A stretch of DNA of 64,000 nucleotides from Symbiodinium natans (GCA_905221605.1 CAJNDS010002542.1:62001-126000), one strand, 5' to 3'. Shown: positions 9,665 to 20,572, counted from the stretch's first letter. Notes: generated by a model from the sequence alone, not told the origin. Translations and numbers: made by a program.

Positions 9665-10146
9665 TCTCAGCAAAGGAAATATGCCTGCTAGATAAACAGC
9701 TTTTCTCCCGTACATTTTCTATGCCCAGCTTCCACAGAACTCAACAGAATCGTTTATGGATTTGCGAGTCTTGACGGGATTGGTTTTAAAAAAGAAGCCT
9801 TTTGACTTTCAGAAACATTTCTCCTCATGCATTGGTTCACGGGTCTATAGACCAAGAGCCATGAACAACACCACGAGTAGGGTTTACAAACGCAGGGGCC
9901 CCACAGCGTTAAGTTTAGGGTTTGGGATCTTGGGGTTTAGGTTTTGGGGCTTCGCATGTGGGGTTTAGGGCTTCGGGAAAGGGACCCCCAAAAAGGGCAC
10001 CACCATTTTCGGAAACCCCCCTGGTGGGTATTTTGGCGACTGAAGGGGATCCCCCCCCCCCCCCCCCCTAGGTGGTGAAGCCTCAACCCTAAACCCTAAA
10101 CCCTAAAGGCTCTTAGGGTCCTTTAAAGTCCCAAAAGACCTTACAG

Positions 10147-10235
10147 CCCTGTGTTGGGGGCCGAGGAAGGGCCCCACATCCGAGAGAGCGCACGCCGAGT
10201 TCACCTGCTTGGAGGGCAGAGAAGAAAGCTGCTTG
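10147..10235 (+). CDS. Candidate exon, unknown protein
   Basis: Between CTTACAG and a GTTAGG donor the frame reads PVLGAEEGPHIRESAR, then RVHLLGGQRRKLL. Charged composition. It precedes a region of degenerate repeats (10240-10600) with no coding signal. Confidence 0.4.
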
Positions 10236-10608
10236 GTTAGGAGGCCCTTCTTCCTTGTTTTCGGGGGCTCCCGTATAAGCCCCTTGTTACACCAGGATGA
10301 CTAGGTTTTGAGGGGTTCTTTTGTGGTTTTGGAGTTTGGTGAATAGGGGTTCAGGGTGTGGTTGTGGGGGGTTTAGGATTTGGCGCTTCAGGGTTTTAAG
10401 GCAAAGTGTCAAAGTTTACGGGTTAGGGCTTAAGGTCTTCTTTTTCGGTTTCGAGTTTAGGGCTTAGGACTGAGTTTTTTGTTTATGTTGGGGGGGGGGG
10501 GAAGAGTTGCCCCTCCCACAAGAACTCTCTAATTCAGCCCCAACTTTTTTCAGGGCCCCTTGCACCCCTCAACCCCTAAGCTCTGTCAATCCCAGCCCAA
10601 AATAGCCG

Positions 10609-10998
10609 TAAACCCTAAACCCTAAACCCTAAACCCTAAACCCTAAACCCTAAGCCCTAAACCCTTTAGCCTAAACCCTAAACCCTAAACCCTAAACCCT
10701 AAACCCTAAACCCTAAACCCTAAACCCTAAACCCTAAACCCTAAACCCTAAACCCTAAACCCTAAACCCTAAACCCTAAACCCTAAACCCTAAGCCCTAA
10801 ACCCTTTAGCCTAAACCCTAAACCCTAAACCCTAAACCCTAGACCCTAAGCCCTAAACCCTTTAGCCTAAACCCTAAACCCTAAACCCTAAACCCTAAAC
10901 CCTAAACCCTAAACCCTAAACCCTAAACCCTAAACCCTAAACCCTAAACCCTAAACCCTAAACCCTAAACCCTAAACCCTAAACCCTAAACCCTAAAC
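10609..10998. repeat. Long CCCTAAA array with a repeated variant block
   Basis: About 55 units. The block 'CCCTAAGCCCTAAACCCTTTAGCC' occurs three times (about 10650, 10790 and 10846), so the array has been partly duplicated as larger pieces rather than added unit by unit. Confidence 0.95.
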
Positions 10999-11035
10999 TC
11001 CCACTCGAGGCTTCCGCGCGTCCTTGGGCCTGCAG

Positions 11036-12923
11036 CCATGCGGGGCGCTGGCCAGTGTGGCGGTGGCGCAAGCCTTCGTCGGGAACGCTCGAGTTTCCTC
11101 CTTGTTCCTTCAGGAGAGGGCCTTGAACTGTGGAGCGCTCAGGGTTTTTTGCAGGTTTTAGGTTTAGGATTTAGGGTTTAGGGTTTAGGGTTCAGGGTTC
11201 AGGGTTTAGGGTTTAGGGTTTAGGGGGTTTAGGTCATTAATCTTCGTGAAGTCAGCTGGTTGTCAGTGTTTACGGAGATCACTGCCCCAGGTGCCTCGCG
11301 CTGCACCACAGTTCTGGAGTTCCATCGCAGAGCTGCTGCGTGAGAAGTCCCTGGGACTAAACCCTAAACCCTAAACCCTAAACCCTAAACCCTAAACCCT
11401 AAACCCTAAACCCTAAACCCTAAACCCTAAACCCTAAACCCTAAACCCTAACCTAAAAACCCTAACCCTAACCCTAAACCCTAAACCCTAAACCCTAAAC
11501 CCTAAACCCTAACCTAAACCCTAACCCCTAAACCCTAAACCCTAAACCCTAAACCCTAAACCCTAAACCCTAAACCCTAAACCCTAAACCCTAAACCCTA
11601 AACCCTAAACCCTAAACCCTAAACCCTAAACCCTAAACCCTAAACCCTAAACCCTAAACCCTATGCTAGGTAAAGAGGGTCCCAGGTCTGCTCTTCAGTC
11701 CCTTCACGTGGCGGTGGAGGACCCCGCGGCCATGAGTGCAGAGGACAGCAAGGAGATCCTGGACGCCTGCTTGCTGAACTTGTCCATAAAGAGCCTGACC
11801 CTTAGGGATTCTTGGGAATATGTTTTGTGTGTTTGTGGGCAGAGAAATTCCTACGAAACAGCTGAAATTATCATCTTTGCTAGGGTTCCAAGTTCAGTTT
11901 AGGACCATGGTGCAGAGAGCCGTGTCCGAAGCAGACGCGCTGCCTCTGGGAAGTGGTATTGAAGGCGTCCTGGCAAGGAATCGTGAAGCCTTCCGCGCGC
12001 ACCAGGCCCTTACCCAGGTGTCGAGCATGCAGGAAGGGTGTGAGTTCGGCTGGGCCAATGTTTCCTTCCGGTGCAGCGTGCTGTCGTTTCTGCTGCCCCA
12101 GGGCCGCGCGTTTCCTGGTAGTGCATGGGCAACCCAAGTCCAGTGCTGAGCACTTTCAGCGGTCGAGAAAAGGAGCGTTCACGATTCTGGGGCTTTAACC
12201 TTCAACCCTGAACCCTAGACTTGCTAAACCCTAAACCCGAATACCGCTTGAGGGACTTTGTCATTTGAGCCTAAACCCTACACCCAAAACCCTAAACTCC
12301 AAACCCAGAAGCCTAAACTTTAAACCCTCAAAGCCCTGTCAGCCCACAACCTTGAACCCTAAACCCCCTGGCCTGTGCAGGTACTTCGCGGCCATGCGCG
12401 ACGCGGAGCTCAGTGTGCTTTTGTGAGGGATTTGGGGTGTAGGGGTTGGGATCAGTCCCCCTCCCCTCACGAGTCTTGAAATACATCTCTCTGCTGACAG
12501 ACAGACACCCTAAACCCTAATTAAACCCTAAACCCAAAACATATCTCCACCACCTCAGGGTTTGAAAGAGGGAGCGCTGTACAGGCTTTGCTTGAGGCCT
12601 TTGTTCCTTGTCCTCTGGCTCAAGGGGGTTAGGGGGTTTAGGGTTTAGGGCTGCTGAGCGAAGTCGTTCCCCGTTTAGGACCTTTACAATCATGATTCCA
12701 CCACACGGGGCCTCAAACCCCGAATCCTTCAGAACCGGGCCCAGAAACAACAAAGCACCAAACCCGAAAACCTAAACCCTAGACCCTAAACCCTAACACC
12801 TACACCCTAGACCCTAGGCCCTAAAACCCGAAAAATGTCGGCAGGACCGCCGCCTGGGGTCCCTGCTGCAAGCCCTAAGTGATGTCGGTCTCATTGAGGA
12901 TCCGGCCTGTTTTGGCTTCGAGG
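11036..12923 (+). CDS. Multi-exon gene of unknown function, six exons joined in phase
   Basis: Proposed exons: 11036-11143, 11291-11346, 11686-11796, 11903-12037, 12381-12414 and 12845 to about 12923. Phases agree at every junction. The product is leucine- and alanine-rich and helical: ASVAVAQAFVGNARVSS; APQFWSSIAELLREK; QSLHVAVEDPAAM; ALPLGSGIEGVLARN; YFAAMRDAELS; LGSLLQALSDVGLIED. The helical style is loosely like dinoflagellate RAP/OPR-type RNA-binding proteins, but no diagnostic motif is visible. Donors are GT, GT, GA, GT and GT; acceptors are AG|G at each junction. The introns are an insertion with exact GACC direct repeats (11797-11902), one bounded by inverted CTGGGAC (11347-11685), and three carrying telomere repeats. 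The true start and end lie outside what I could join; a continuation to 13772-13859 is possible. Confidence 0.6.
11347..11685 (+). mobile_element. Intron: telomere array inside a CTGGGAC/GTCCCAG inverted repeat
   Basis: The 339 bp intron starts GTCC|CTGGGAC and ends GTCCCAG|GTCT. The seven-base ends are perfect inverted repeats, and the flanking tetramers GTCC/GTCT differ at one base. The interior is about 300 bp of CCCTAAA repeats. Splicing restores the frame (AA|G = Lys). It looks like an inserted element whose cargo is telomere repeat. Confidence 0.65.
11797..11902 (+). mobile_element. Intron with exact 4-bp GACC direct repeats
   Basis: The left exon ends AGCCT, followed by GACC then CTTAGGG; the element ends CAGTTTAG, followed by GACC. 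Removing GACC plus the element leaves one GACC and an open frame (CT|G = Leu). This gives a GA donor and an AG|G acceptor in a 106 bp intron without telomere arrays. Confidence 0.7.
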
Positions 12924-13771
12924 GTTTAGGGAGCTAGGGCTTTGGGGGTTAGGGTTTCTTTTTTTTTGCTGTCGCAGTGTCGAGTCTAGTAGGCTTAGGT
13001 GAAAGGTTCCATGTTATTCGAGGCTTTGTTCAGTTGCGTTTTTTGCGTGTGGGGTTTAGGGTTCAAGGGTTCTCAATGGTGTTTAGGGTTTTTGCAAACC
13101 TCAGGGGTTCAGGGTGTACATGTTGGTTAACTTGTTGTTTACATTTTGGGAGTTACCGGGTTACGCACAGTCCTAAACCCCACAATCTACAAGACCCTCT
13201 GGTTCTTAGCATGGAATCAAGAACGCAGGGCCCCATATATACCCTTGAAGGGATTACATAGGGTACCTCATTCCCTCATTCCCTACTAAAAACCAGCCAG
13301 ATGAAGTTTACGTAGAAGTTTCGGCGATCACTGTTTGAGGGTTTGGGTTGAGGCTATGTGGGGGGTTCCTGTAGGGTTTGAGGAGCCACTCCCCACCCCC
13401 CCGCCCCGCCCTCTTGTAGCTTTATGCTTAAACCTCAACCCGAACTCTGAAGCCTGTCTGAAGCCCTCAACCCCTGAACACGAAGACCCAAGAACCTCTA
13501 AACACTAAAACCTTAAAACTCTAAAGCCCTATAAAAAGTCCTCCTGAAGCCCTGACAACCTAAACTCTAAACGCCCTAAACGCCCCCAAAGCCCCCAAAC
13601 CCTTGCAGCCCTAAGCCCTAAATGCTAACACCCCTAAAACCCCTAAACCCCAAAACCCTAAATCCCCAAAACCCTGCAGCCCTAAACCCCCAAAAGCCCA
13701 AAACCCCGAACTCCAAAACCCTGCAGCCGTAAACCCTAAACCCTAAACTCTAAACCCCAAAACCCCTCCAG
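12924..13771. other. Repeat-rich stretch without convincing exons
   Basis: Contains degenerate TTTAGGG units, then CCCTAAA/CCCCAAAA units with many variants (13430-13760). An ATG-led frame at 12977-13261 has no protein-like features. Confidence 0.5.
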
Positions 13772-13859
13772 CAAGAACGTTTTTTACGGTTCCTGAGCCG
13801 GAGGAAACCTTGGTCCTCGTTGTGGCCGACCATGGAGGCCCAAAAATGCCTCCTCCCCC
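13772..13859 (+). CDS. Exon with an ADHGG motif, possibly alkaline-phosphatase superfamily
   Basis: The frame reads RTFFTVPEPEETLVL, then VVADHGGPKMPPPP. 'Strand-Asp-His-Gly' after a hydrophobic beta strand is the metal-site signature of sulfatases and type I phosphodiesterases. It ends at GAGT|CTAGGG, the same donor/element start as proven introns in the PPR gene. It may belong with the exons at 22107 and 23371, but 8 kb of unjoined sequence lies between. Confidence 0.4.
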
Positions 13860-14062
13860 GAGTCTAGGGTTTAGAGTTTAGAGTTAGGGTTTAGGGTTTA
13901 GGGTTTCGGGTTTAGGGTTGAGGGTTGAGGGTTTAGGGTTTAGGTATAGGGTTTAGGGTTTAGGGTTTCGGGTTTAGGGTTGAGGGTTGAGGGTTTAGGG
14001 TTTAGGTATAGGGTTTAGGGTTTAGGGTTTAGGGTTCAGGGTTTAAGTTTAGGGTTTCGGGT
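13860..14062. repeat. TTTAGGG array with an internal duplication
   Basis: Telomere-type units; a block of about 70 bp (TTTCGGGTTTAGGGTTGAGGG...) is present twice in tandem (13900-14040). Confidence 0.9.
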
Positions 14063-14532
14063 TTTCATGTTCAATTCAGGGTGTTGTCTTTATTTGGTGC
14101 TTCAAGGGTTCAGAGTGTCTTGACAGCCCAGTGCTGCCTTTTTGCCCTTTTTTGGGTTTGGGGTTCCCTTAGGAACGTAGCCACAAGGGTACCCGTATTG
14201 TAAGAGGAGGCGTAGCCCTTTGCTGAGAGGAAGGCTGCGAGGCTGAACGTTGTTCCCGTTTGTGGGGTGAGCCCCGATTCCTAGACCTTCAGCCCTAAAC
14301 CCTAAACCCTAAGAACCACGCCCTTCTTCCCTATATCCGACGAAGCCTTGGGAGATCTGAGTGTCGACTGGAGGGTTCATGGGTAAAAGTAAGTATGGTA
14401 TTACGTACCCGAAACAAGGCTACACCCATAGTTTCTCCATTCATAACCACACACCCCTCAAGTAAAGAATATTCCTGGAATTAAAGTATAAGAGTTTTCC
14501 TTGTATGATGTAAGGAAGATTCCTTGATTAAG

Positions 14533-14735
14533 GGGTGTGGGAGCCTCTGGCTACCCATGGACAAAAGCAGGCCTGTCTGGGAAGGACCCGCGCTTCCACA
14601 CTTGGAGAGTTCATGTGTACTTATTATAGCCTCATCTAGGGTACTCATAACCCTAGTTATTGTTTTCAGTACCGCCCCGTGTACTTTGAGAAGCCCAAAT
14701 GCGGTTCCAACGAGACTTTCCATCAGCGCCCCAAA
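14533..14735 (+). CDS. Two exons split by a family A element
   Basis: Exon 1 (14533-14608) reads VGASGYPWTKAGLSGK, then DPRFHTWR; exon 2 (14670-14735) reads YRPVYFEKPKCGS, then NETFHQRPK. Both are in phase 0 and joined by a GT-AG intron of 61 bp that is most of a family A element (CACTTGGAGAGTTCATG...). Exon 2 ends at a GC donor. The protein is unrecognised, but the continuity across the element is good evidence that family A acts as intron sequence. Confidence 0.5.
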
Positions 14736-14831
14736 GCCCTAAACCCTAAACCTCAAACCTCGGACCCTAAGCCCTAAAACCTACACCCTAAACCCTCAAC
14801 CCGAATCCCTAAAACCTACACCCGACGCAAG

Positions 14832-14911
14832 GCGTCGAGCACGACCACGGTGGTTTCACTCAGGCGGGGCTTCGTAACTGCACCAGAAGGAAACTACTTT
14901 CTGAACTACCT
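14832..14911 (+). CDS. Candidate exon, unknown protein
   Basis: Between GCAAG|GCG and a GTGGGTAG donor the frame reads ASSTTTVVSLRRGF, then VTAPEGNYFLNY. The acceptor follows the AG|G rule. Confidence 0.4.
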
Positions 14912-15672
14912 GTGGGTAGTTCTCTGAGGTATGTTTACAGTTAGGGTTTAGGATGTAGGGTACATGTATCTCCGAATTATGGCAACTTGTCATCAGTTCC
15001 CTGACGGAGTATCCCGTTGAATATTGGAGACCTAAAGCTGTAGCTAATTGATACCTTGTGCCCCCCTTTGGAACCCATTTAAAAAGATCACAGATGGTAC
15101 TTACATCCATGTCCCTACTAATTAAGTTGCACGGTGGTTGTTAAGTAGAGCTGCGAGAATCATCTGAGCAACGGTAAACCAGAAAAGCAGCAAGTGAGCC
15201 AACCGCAAACCAGAAAAGAAGCAGAAAGTGAACCGCAAAGAGAGGGGTGGAGAGCTTTTGCAGTTTAGGGTTGTCGGGCTGAATTCTTCAAGCTCTGCGC
15301 GCGAACACAACAGTTACTGCGACAAGAATAAAGCCCTACATGCGGGTGGGGAGTGGAAATCTTCACATAAGCCTACAGGCCCTAGGAGGGTTTCCCGAGA
15401 TCCGTGCCCTTCAAGACACCCTAAATACCCCTGATTACGGGGTACTTGGGGGGTCCAGGTGTGAATTGGTGGGGATCAGTGCCCTAGGGTTAGGGTTCAG
15501 GGTTCAGGGTTCAGGGTTCAGAGTTCAGAGTTCAGAGTTCAGGGTTTAGGGTGGGTTTAGGGTTTAGGGTTTAGGGCACCACACCATTCGCGCATGTGGC
15601 AGCTGCTCCTTGCAGATTTGGCGATCTTTGACCCGGTTTCGCCGTAGAGGCTTCAGGAAGGATGCCGCGTAG

Positions 15673-15730
15673 CCATGAACAACTTTGCGGCAGATCACAC
15701 CTCATGGCAGCCGGGAGCTCGGATGGATCC
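15673..15730 (+). CDS. Candidate exon interrupted by family A
   Basis: The frame reads MNNFAADHTSWQPGARMDP and is broken by a family A copy (15732-15860) that ends CCTTCCAGCAG. Possible donor GA at 15726. Coding sequence after the element is short and uncertain. Confidence 0.35.
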
Positions 15731-16063
15731 TTACTTTGGAGCTTCGTGGGGCGCCTATAAGCAGGGTTCTAAGTGCGGCAAGTATGATAGTTTTATGGTT
15801 GTAACCTTGGTTAGGGTACTTCTAGCACAAACTTATGAGTACTCATGAACCTTCCAGCAGAGCTCTCCCAAAGCTCCCGAAGGTTGCTTAAGCTTCGCCG
15901 GATAACTCCCGGCCTAGACCCTCAAGAGGCTCCAATCAAGGTTGAGGGGGTAAAGTTCAGGGGTTCATGGGCTTTTGGGTTTTGGGGGGTTGTGGCTTAG
16001 TTAAGGGTTTAGGGGGTTAGGGCTTCGGGTTGACGGCGCTCCGGCTCTTGCCTCCTAACCAGC

Positions 16064-16258
16064 ATGGGACATCAATCTGCCCGTCTGAGGCAGCATCTGA
16101 ACAGAGAGAGGAACGCCAGAAAGAAGGTCACACTGGCGTCCCTTTCTCAGTCTGAGAGTCACACCTCTGCGCAAAATATTTCTAAACATGGCCGCGATTG
16201 CTACTTCTGTTATGCTGTTAATAATACTTCTATTCATGTGGGTAGTTCTCGGACCTAG
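16064..16258 (+). CDS. Short open frame, doubtful
   Basis: After CTAACCAG, 64 codons from an ATG: QSARLRQHLNRERNA, then RKKVTLASLSQSES. The segment around GTCCCTTTCTCAGTC resembles 21340-21375, so this may be a dispersed repeat rather than a gene. Confidence 0.2.
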   Translation: MGHQSARLRQHLNRERNARKKVTLASLSQSESHTSAQNISKHGRDCYFCYAVNNTSIHVGSSRT

Positions 16259-16677
16259 GGTCCCTTTTGGGATCCTTTCTAATTAAGGGTGCCCTACTAT
16301 ATAGGGGATCCAAAAAGGGATCCAAATTATATATATATATATATGTATAGACTAACTACACAGGACTTTGTGCGCCACAAGAATATAGAGAGCTGCCCAT
16401 ATACATTCGCACCCAATTCCCTAAGCCCTAAACCCTAAACCCTACACCAAGGTTTTTGTTTCCATGTCTTTGGGTTTTCGGGTGCGTCTGTCGCTCGAGG
16501 CTGTTAGCAGCCAAAGGTGCCGTGTTTCCAAGCTAGGGTCGTGATCATTGAAGGTTGGACTCTGAGAAGCCCAAGGTTGGGGGTTTAGGGTTTAGGATTT
16601 AGGACCTTTAGGGTTTAGAATTTAGGGTTTAGGTTTTAGAACTTAGGGTTTGGGGTTTAGCATTTAGAGTTTAGGGT

Positions 16678-16931
16678 TTAGTAGAAAACACAAGACTTGA
16701 TACAACCAGAATCACTGCATGAATGCAATAGCCAATAGAACATCGGCCAGGCAACAAGAAAAATAGAGACATTCTTTGCGTTGATTGCTCCGTGCTGCAC
16801 GTTCTTGTCAGTGGGCAGGGTTTCGTGAATTGACGCCGGAGGCTTGCAGCGGATGTTGAAATGGTCTTTGAGCCTTTCAGCGTTACGGGGCGCATGCAAG
16901 TGCCGACTTGCAGAGACTTTGTTGTTTGCAT
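16678..16931 (-). CDS. Minus-strand candidate terminal exon
   Basis: Read on the minus strand, the frame enters from a CCCTAAA array and continues YANNKVSASRHLHAPRN, AERLKDHFNIRCKPP, ASIHETLPTDKNVQ and a hydrophobic VSIFLVAWPMFYWLL, ending in TAA. It is one of few coding signals on this strand. The TAA merges with telomere units, so the exon could end slightly earlier. Unrecognised. Confidence 0.4.
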
Positions 16932-17126
16932 AGGGGTTTAGGGTTTAGGGTTCAGGGTTCAGGGTCTAGGGTTTAGGGTTCAGGGTTTAGGGTTTAGGGT
17001 TTAGGGGCATTGGCTCCGAATTGAAGCTGGGCTTGGGGGCCTGTCCGGGGCACAACTTGAACTTAGTCGGTGGTTGCGAGTCATAAGTTTTGAGTTACCC
17101 ATGAAACCTGAAACGTAACGGCCAAG

Positions 17127-17225
17127 GTACTACGGCCGAAGAGGTGGCGCTGAGATCTTGGCGCCCAAAGTTCCCCCTGCACCCACAGTGGAGGATGTTA
17201 GCAAGGCCGGCCGACATGAGTTCGG
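17127..17225 (+). CDS. Candidate exon, unknown protein
   Basis: After GGCCAAG|G the frame reads YYGRRGGAEILAPK, then VPPAPTVEDVSKAGRHEF, ending at GTTTAGGG. The acceptor follows AG|G. Confidence 0.45.
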
Positions 17226-17867
17226 GTTTAGGGTTTAGGGGTTAGGGTTTAGGTTTTAGGGTTAGGGGTACAGACACATGTTGTATTTATGTGCTATATT
17301 ATATATATATATATGTATGTGTGTATACTTATAAACTCAAAAGCTAAATGCGTGTGTATATGAGGTTGCCATTTTGCCATTGTTGCTGAGCAAACTTGTT
17401 TACATGCTTATCAGGCTTATCATTTTCGTTATGTTCATTATTGCATTGCCGGCTAGCAACAATCATGATGACATGCTCTTGTAGACACCACATCATGTTA
17501 CCCAATATTTCTCATGAATTGGATTCTACATGTTCCCTATGCTTTGTCCTGAAGGACGTTCAGCTCACAGTGAAGGATCTTCAGCCCTATGATATGGCCT
17601 GATATAGAGGCGTCTCTTATTGTTGCATCCGCCTCATGAACACAACTGTGGTTTCCATATGTGAATTATAGGGTTCCTAAGGGAGGGTGGTTCAAGGGGG
17701 GCATATAAACCAAGGTTCCGTAATACTCCCTGCTACTCCCCCTAGGTACCTACCCCCCCCCCCATGAACCCCAACCCTAAACCCAAACCCAAAACCCTAA
17801 ACCCTAAACCCTAAACTGGTTTCCATATGTGAAATGCTCGCCCTGGACCGCCTTGCTTCTGCTTGAG

Positions 17868-18115
17868 GTGATGTTCGACAGGCTCTACCGGGCAGGTTCG
17901 CTGCCTGCGGCACGCCCAGCTTTCCGCGGTTTGAAGTTTAGGGTTCCCTAAACCCTAAACCCTAAACCCTAAACCCTAAACCCTAAACCCTAAACCCTAA
18001 ACTCGAAGTTTCCCCTCCCAGTTCTGACAGCAGCAGACTTCGAGGTCTTGGGAAAGACACCATCGGAGGATGGAAGTGTGCGGAGCGGGAGGCCGCTTGT
18101 GGAAATGCTGGGGGG
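17868..18115 (+). CDS. Two candidate exons around a short telomeric intron
   Basis: Exon 17868-17928 reads VMFDRLYRAGSLPAARPAF and exon 18022-18115 reads VLTAADFEVLGKTPSED, then SVRSGRPLVEML. Phase 1 joining uses GT and CCCAG. The intervening 93 bp contains TTTAGGG directly facing CCCTAAA units and a GAAGTTT direct repeat on both sides of the repeat block, so the exact junction is not unique. Confidence 0.4.
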
Positions 18116-18496
18116 GTTCGGGCTTAGGGTTTAGGGTTTAGGGTTTTGGGGTTTAGGGTTAGGGTTTAGGGTTGAGGGTCTAGGGGTTAGGGTCTAGGGT
18201 TTAGGGTTTAGGGTTTAGGTTGTTTGGAAGTACTTGGAGGTTCACAGATTCACTGAATAAGGGTGTGCAGTTACCCTACTTAGAACCCTCACAGACATGA
18301 GTTTAGAGGCGAGGTTGGTCATCAGCCACCTTTTCAAGCCGTCTAACCCTGGTACCAAACCTCCAAACCCCTCTCCTCAACCCTAAACCCTACAGTCTAC
18401 ACCTTAAACCCTAAACCCTTAACTCTACACCTTAAACCCCAAACTCTACACTTTAAACCCTAAACCCTGAACCCCTACAAAAAGCGCTGTGTGGAG

Positions 18497-18604
18497 GCCC
18501 AACAGCCGGCTTTTGTACCCGAAGACACCACTGCCGTCGTCGGGGAAGAATGCCTTGGTGCTCGGGCCTTGGGTGTAGCAGCGTGGAACCAGGCCTCGGG
18601 TTCG
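18497..18604 (+). CDS. Candidate exon, unknown protein
   Basis: After TGTGGAG|G the frame reads AQQPAFVPEDTTAVV, then GEECLGARALGVAAW and NQASGS, ending at GTGTTTGG. Strongly protein-like, with an in-frame extension upstream (KRCVE). Not recognised. Confidence 0.5.
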
Positions 18605-19079
18605 GTGTTTGGGGTTAAGGGTTTAGGGTTTCGGATTTGGGGTTTCGGGTTTAGGGTTTAGGGGTTCGGATTTAGGGTTTCGGGATTAGGGTTTATTATA
18701 GGGTTCAGGGTTTAGGGTTCAAGGTGGGGCTTAGGAGGATCTAGAAAGTAAAGTTGGCCCAAGTCAGGGTTCATGCATCTACTGGCGCAGTAGCGGCATG
18801 CGGTTTCGGGACATGGGGCTGAGGTACCTTTGATATGGGTGGGCAATCACAGAAGAGCCCTTCAGGGGGCTTTTTTGTGACATCCTCCCGGGGGGGAGGG
18901 GAGAGGAATCTGCTGAGTATGATGAGAGTACAGATTCGGCCCCAAATTCTAGACTGACAGTTGGTTCGCGGGCACCCCAAATTCTAAACCCCAAACCCCA
19001 AACCCTAAACCCTAAACCCCAAACCCTAAACCCTAAACCCTAACACTCATACCCCGGTCCGCGCTTTGGAAGCGCGGAG

Positions 19080-19138
19080 GCCCGTAGCCAGCGGCGCGGT
19101 GAGCAGAGCCAGCTCTAGCCATTCAAGGACTGGCAGAG
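19080..19138 (+). CDS. Candidate short exon
   Basis: After GCGGAG|G the frame reads PVASGAVSRASSSHS, then RTGR, ending at GTTTAGCG before a TTTAGGG array. Ser-rich linker-like segment. Confidence 0.35.
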
Positions 19139-19625
19139 GTTTAGCGTTTAGGGTTCAGGGTTTAGGGTTTAGGGTTTAGGGTTTAGGGTTTAGGGTTTAG
19201 GGTTTAGGGTTTAGGGTTGGCATGCAGAGTTTCTTCTGCTGTGCAGCCACTAGGGACTAGGGTGTTAGCCCAGTGGTACCCTTGCCCTTTTTCTTCTTGT
19301 TCTGGCTTCTGAAGTAACCAACTAAAAGCGGGTACCCTGCTTATAAGATGTTTTCTGGGCTACCAAGGTGTAGGGTCTATAGCGTTTCATGATATTTGGA
19401 GGTTCTTGGGTACTTCTGAGTCGGGTTCCAAGTCGGGCAACTGTGGCTATGACCTTAGTTAGGGTGCCTGTAGCCTCACCTATCATTACCCATGACCCTA
19501 AACCCCAAACCCCAAACCCTAAACCCTAAACCCCAAATCCTAAACCCTAAACCCTAAACCCTAAACCCTTCAAGTAGGGTGTCATGATAAGGATTCGGGC
19601 CTTTCGGCCTTCTGGAGCCTTGACA

Positions 19626-19690
19626 GGAGAGTCAGTGCTCGGCTTGGGTCCAGCGGTGGGCTACGGACCTCAGTGTGCCGTTTCCTTGTG
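19626..19690 (+). CDS. Candidate short exon
   Basis: After TGACAG|G the frame reads ESVLGLGPAVGYGPQ, then CAVSL, ending at GTTTAGGG. Confidence 0.35.
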
Positions 19691-19880
19691 GTTTAGGGTT
19701 TAGGGTTTAGGGCTTAGGGTTTAGGGTTTAGTGTTTAGGGACCGTAAGCCCCTAAACCCGAAGCCCACCCTCACCTACCACTGTGACACTGTGGCAGACA
19801 TCGTATTGAAATGATTGGGCCCCCGAAAAGTCAACCGGCAACCCTTAACTTGTTGAAAGCTGCCAGGCAGTGCAGCCACA

Positions 19881-20132
19881 ATGCTGAGGCAAAGCCGGAG
19901 CGGAGAAGAAGCGGGGTTGCTGTTTTTCAACAATCAGCCGTGGCCTCTGCATGCAGATAGAGTGTGCGTTTGCTATGCCATGCACAAGTTCCAGAGACTT
20001 GCCCTCCCAAGGCATCGAGAAAAGACTCCCTCGATTCGTAGCTCGTACTCGCAGTTGAGCGCGTCATCTTCCTTGTGGATGGAGGCTGACACACTGGGAG
20101 CTGTTTGTGTGCTAGCGTTGCGCTGTACATGA
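19881..20132 (+). CDS. Open frame of 83 codons, possible exon
   Basis: The ATG-led frame contains SGEEAGLLFFNNQPW, then HKFQRLALPRHREK. A competing frame upstream is also open. No motif recognised. Confidence 0.3.
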   Translation: MLRQSRSGEEAGLLFFNNQPWPLHADRVCVCYAMHKFQRLALPRHREKTPSIRSSYSQLSASSSLWMEADTLGAVCVLALRCT

Positions 20133-20138
20133 AACCAG

Positions 20139-20299
20139 CACGTAAGAAACTCAGGTGGAAAAGGCTGTGAAGGAAGAAGTGGCCAAGGCGGGTATGACGT
20201 AGCCCACACAGAAGCCAACTGGGCACCATGTAGTCCCTTTTGGGTTGGAGTATCTTCCGGGTACATGGGCCGTTTGGGAAGGTTGTTCCTCAGCGCCTG
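20139..20299 (+). CDS. Candidate terminal exon
   Basis: The frame reads GCEGRSGQGGYDVAHTE, ANWAPCSPFWVGVSS, GYMGRLGRLFLSA, then TGA. The opposite strand is also open, but this frame is the most protein-like. Confidence 0.35.
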
Positions 20300-20459
20300 A
20301 GGTTGTCAAGCCTCTACAGCAGCAGCTCCACACAGAGGCAGACCTGACTTTGCATCATGCTGGAGCCGGTTGGACCCCCAAACTACCCTCTGTAATTCCG
20401 TACCATAATTCTGTTGAGACTTAGACCTAGGCTTCTTCCGAAACCCTAAACCCTACCCT

Positions 20460-20572
20460 GGGACATTTCATGTTTCCCCTTGTTGGGTTTGAGAGGATCA
20501 GACTCTGGAACATTGTTTCAGAGGGTCTTAAGGGGCCATCCTTAGCAGATCTTGGGTACTTTGGGGGCATTT
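20460..20572. mobile_element. Dispersed element family F (single copy)
   Basis: Shares 'TTTCCCCTTG..GGGTTTGAGAGGATCA' and 'CAGAGGGTCTTAAGGGGCCATCC' with the tandem block at 49300-49690. Confidence 0.45.

Noticed and set aside
10609-11662. Long CCCTAAA arrays as a chromosome end
   Set aside because: Arrays occur in both orientations throughout the 64 kb, are short, and have unique coding-like sequence on both sides, so they are interstitial.
12612-12625. GGCTCAAG as a spliced-leader relic
   Set aside because: Only eight terminal bases match and it lies inside an intron of the 11-13 kb gene; eight bases can match by chance in 64 kb.
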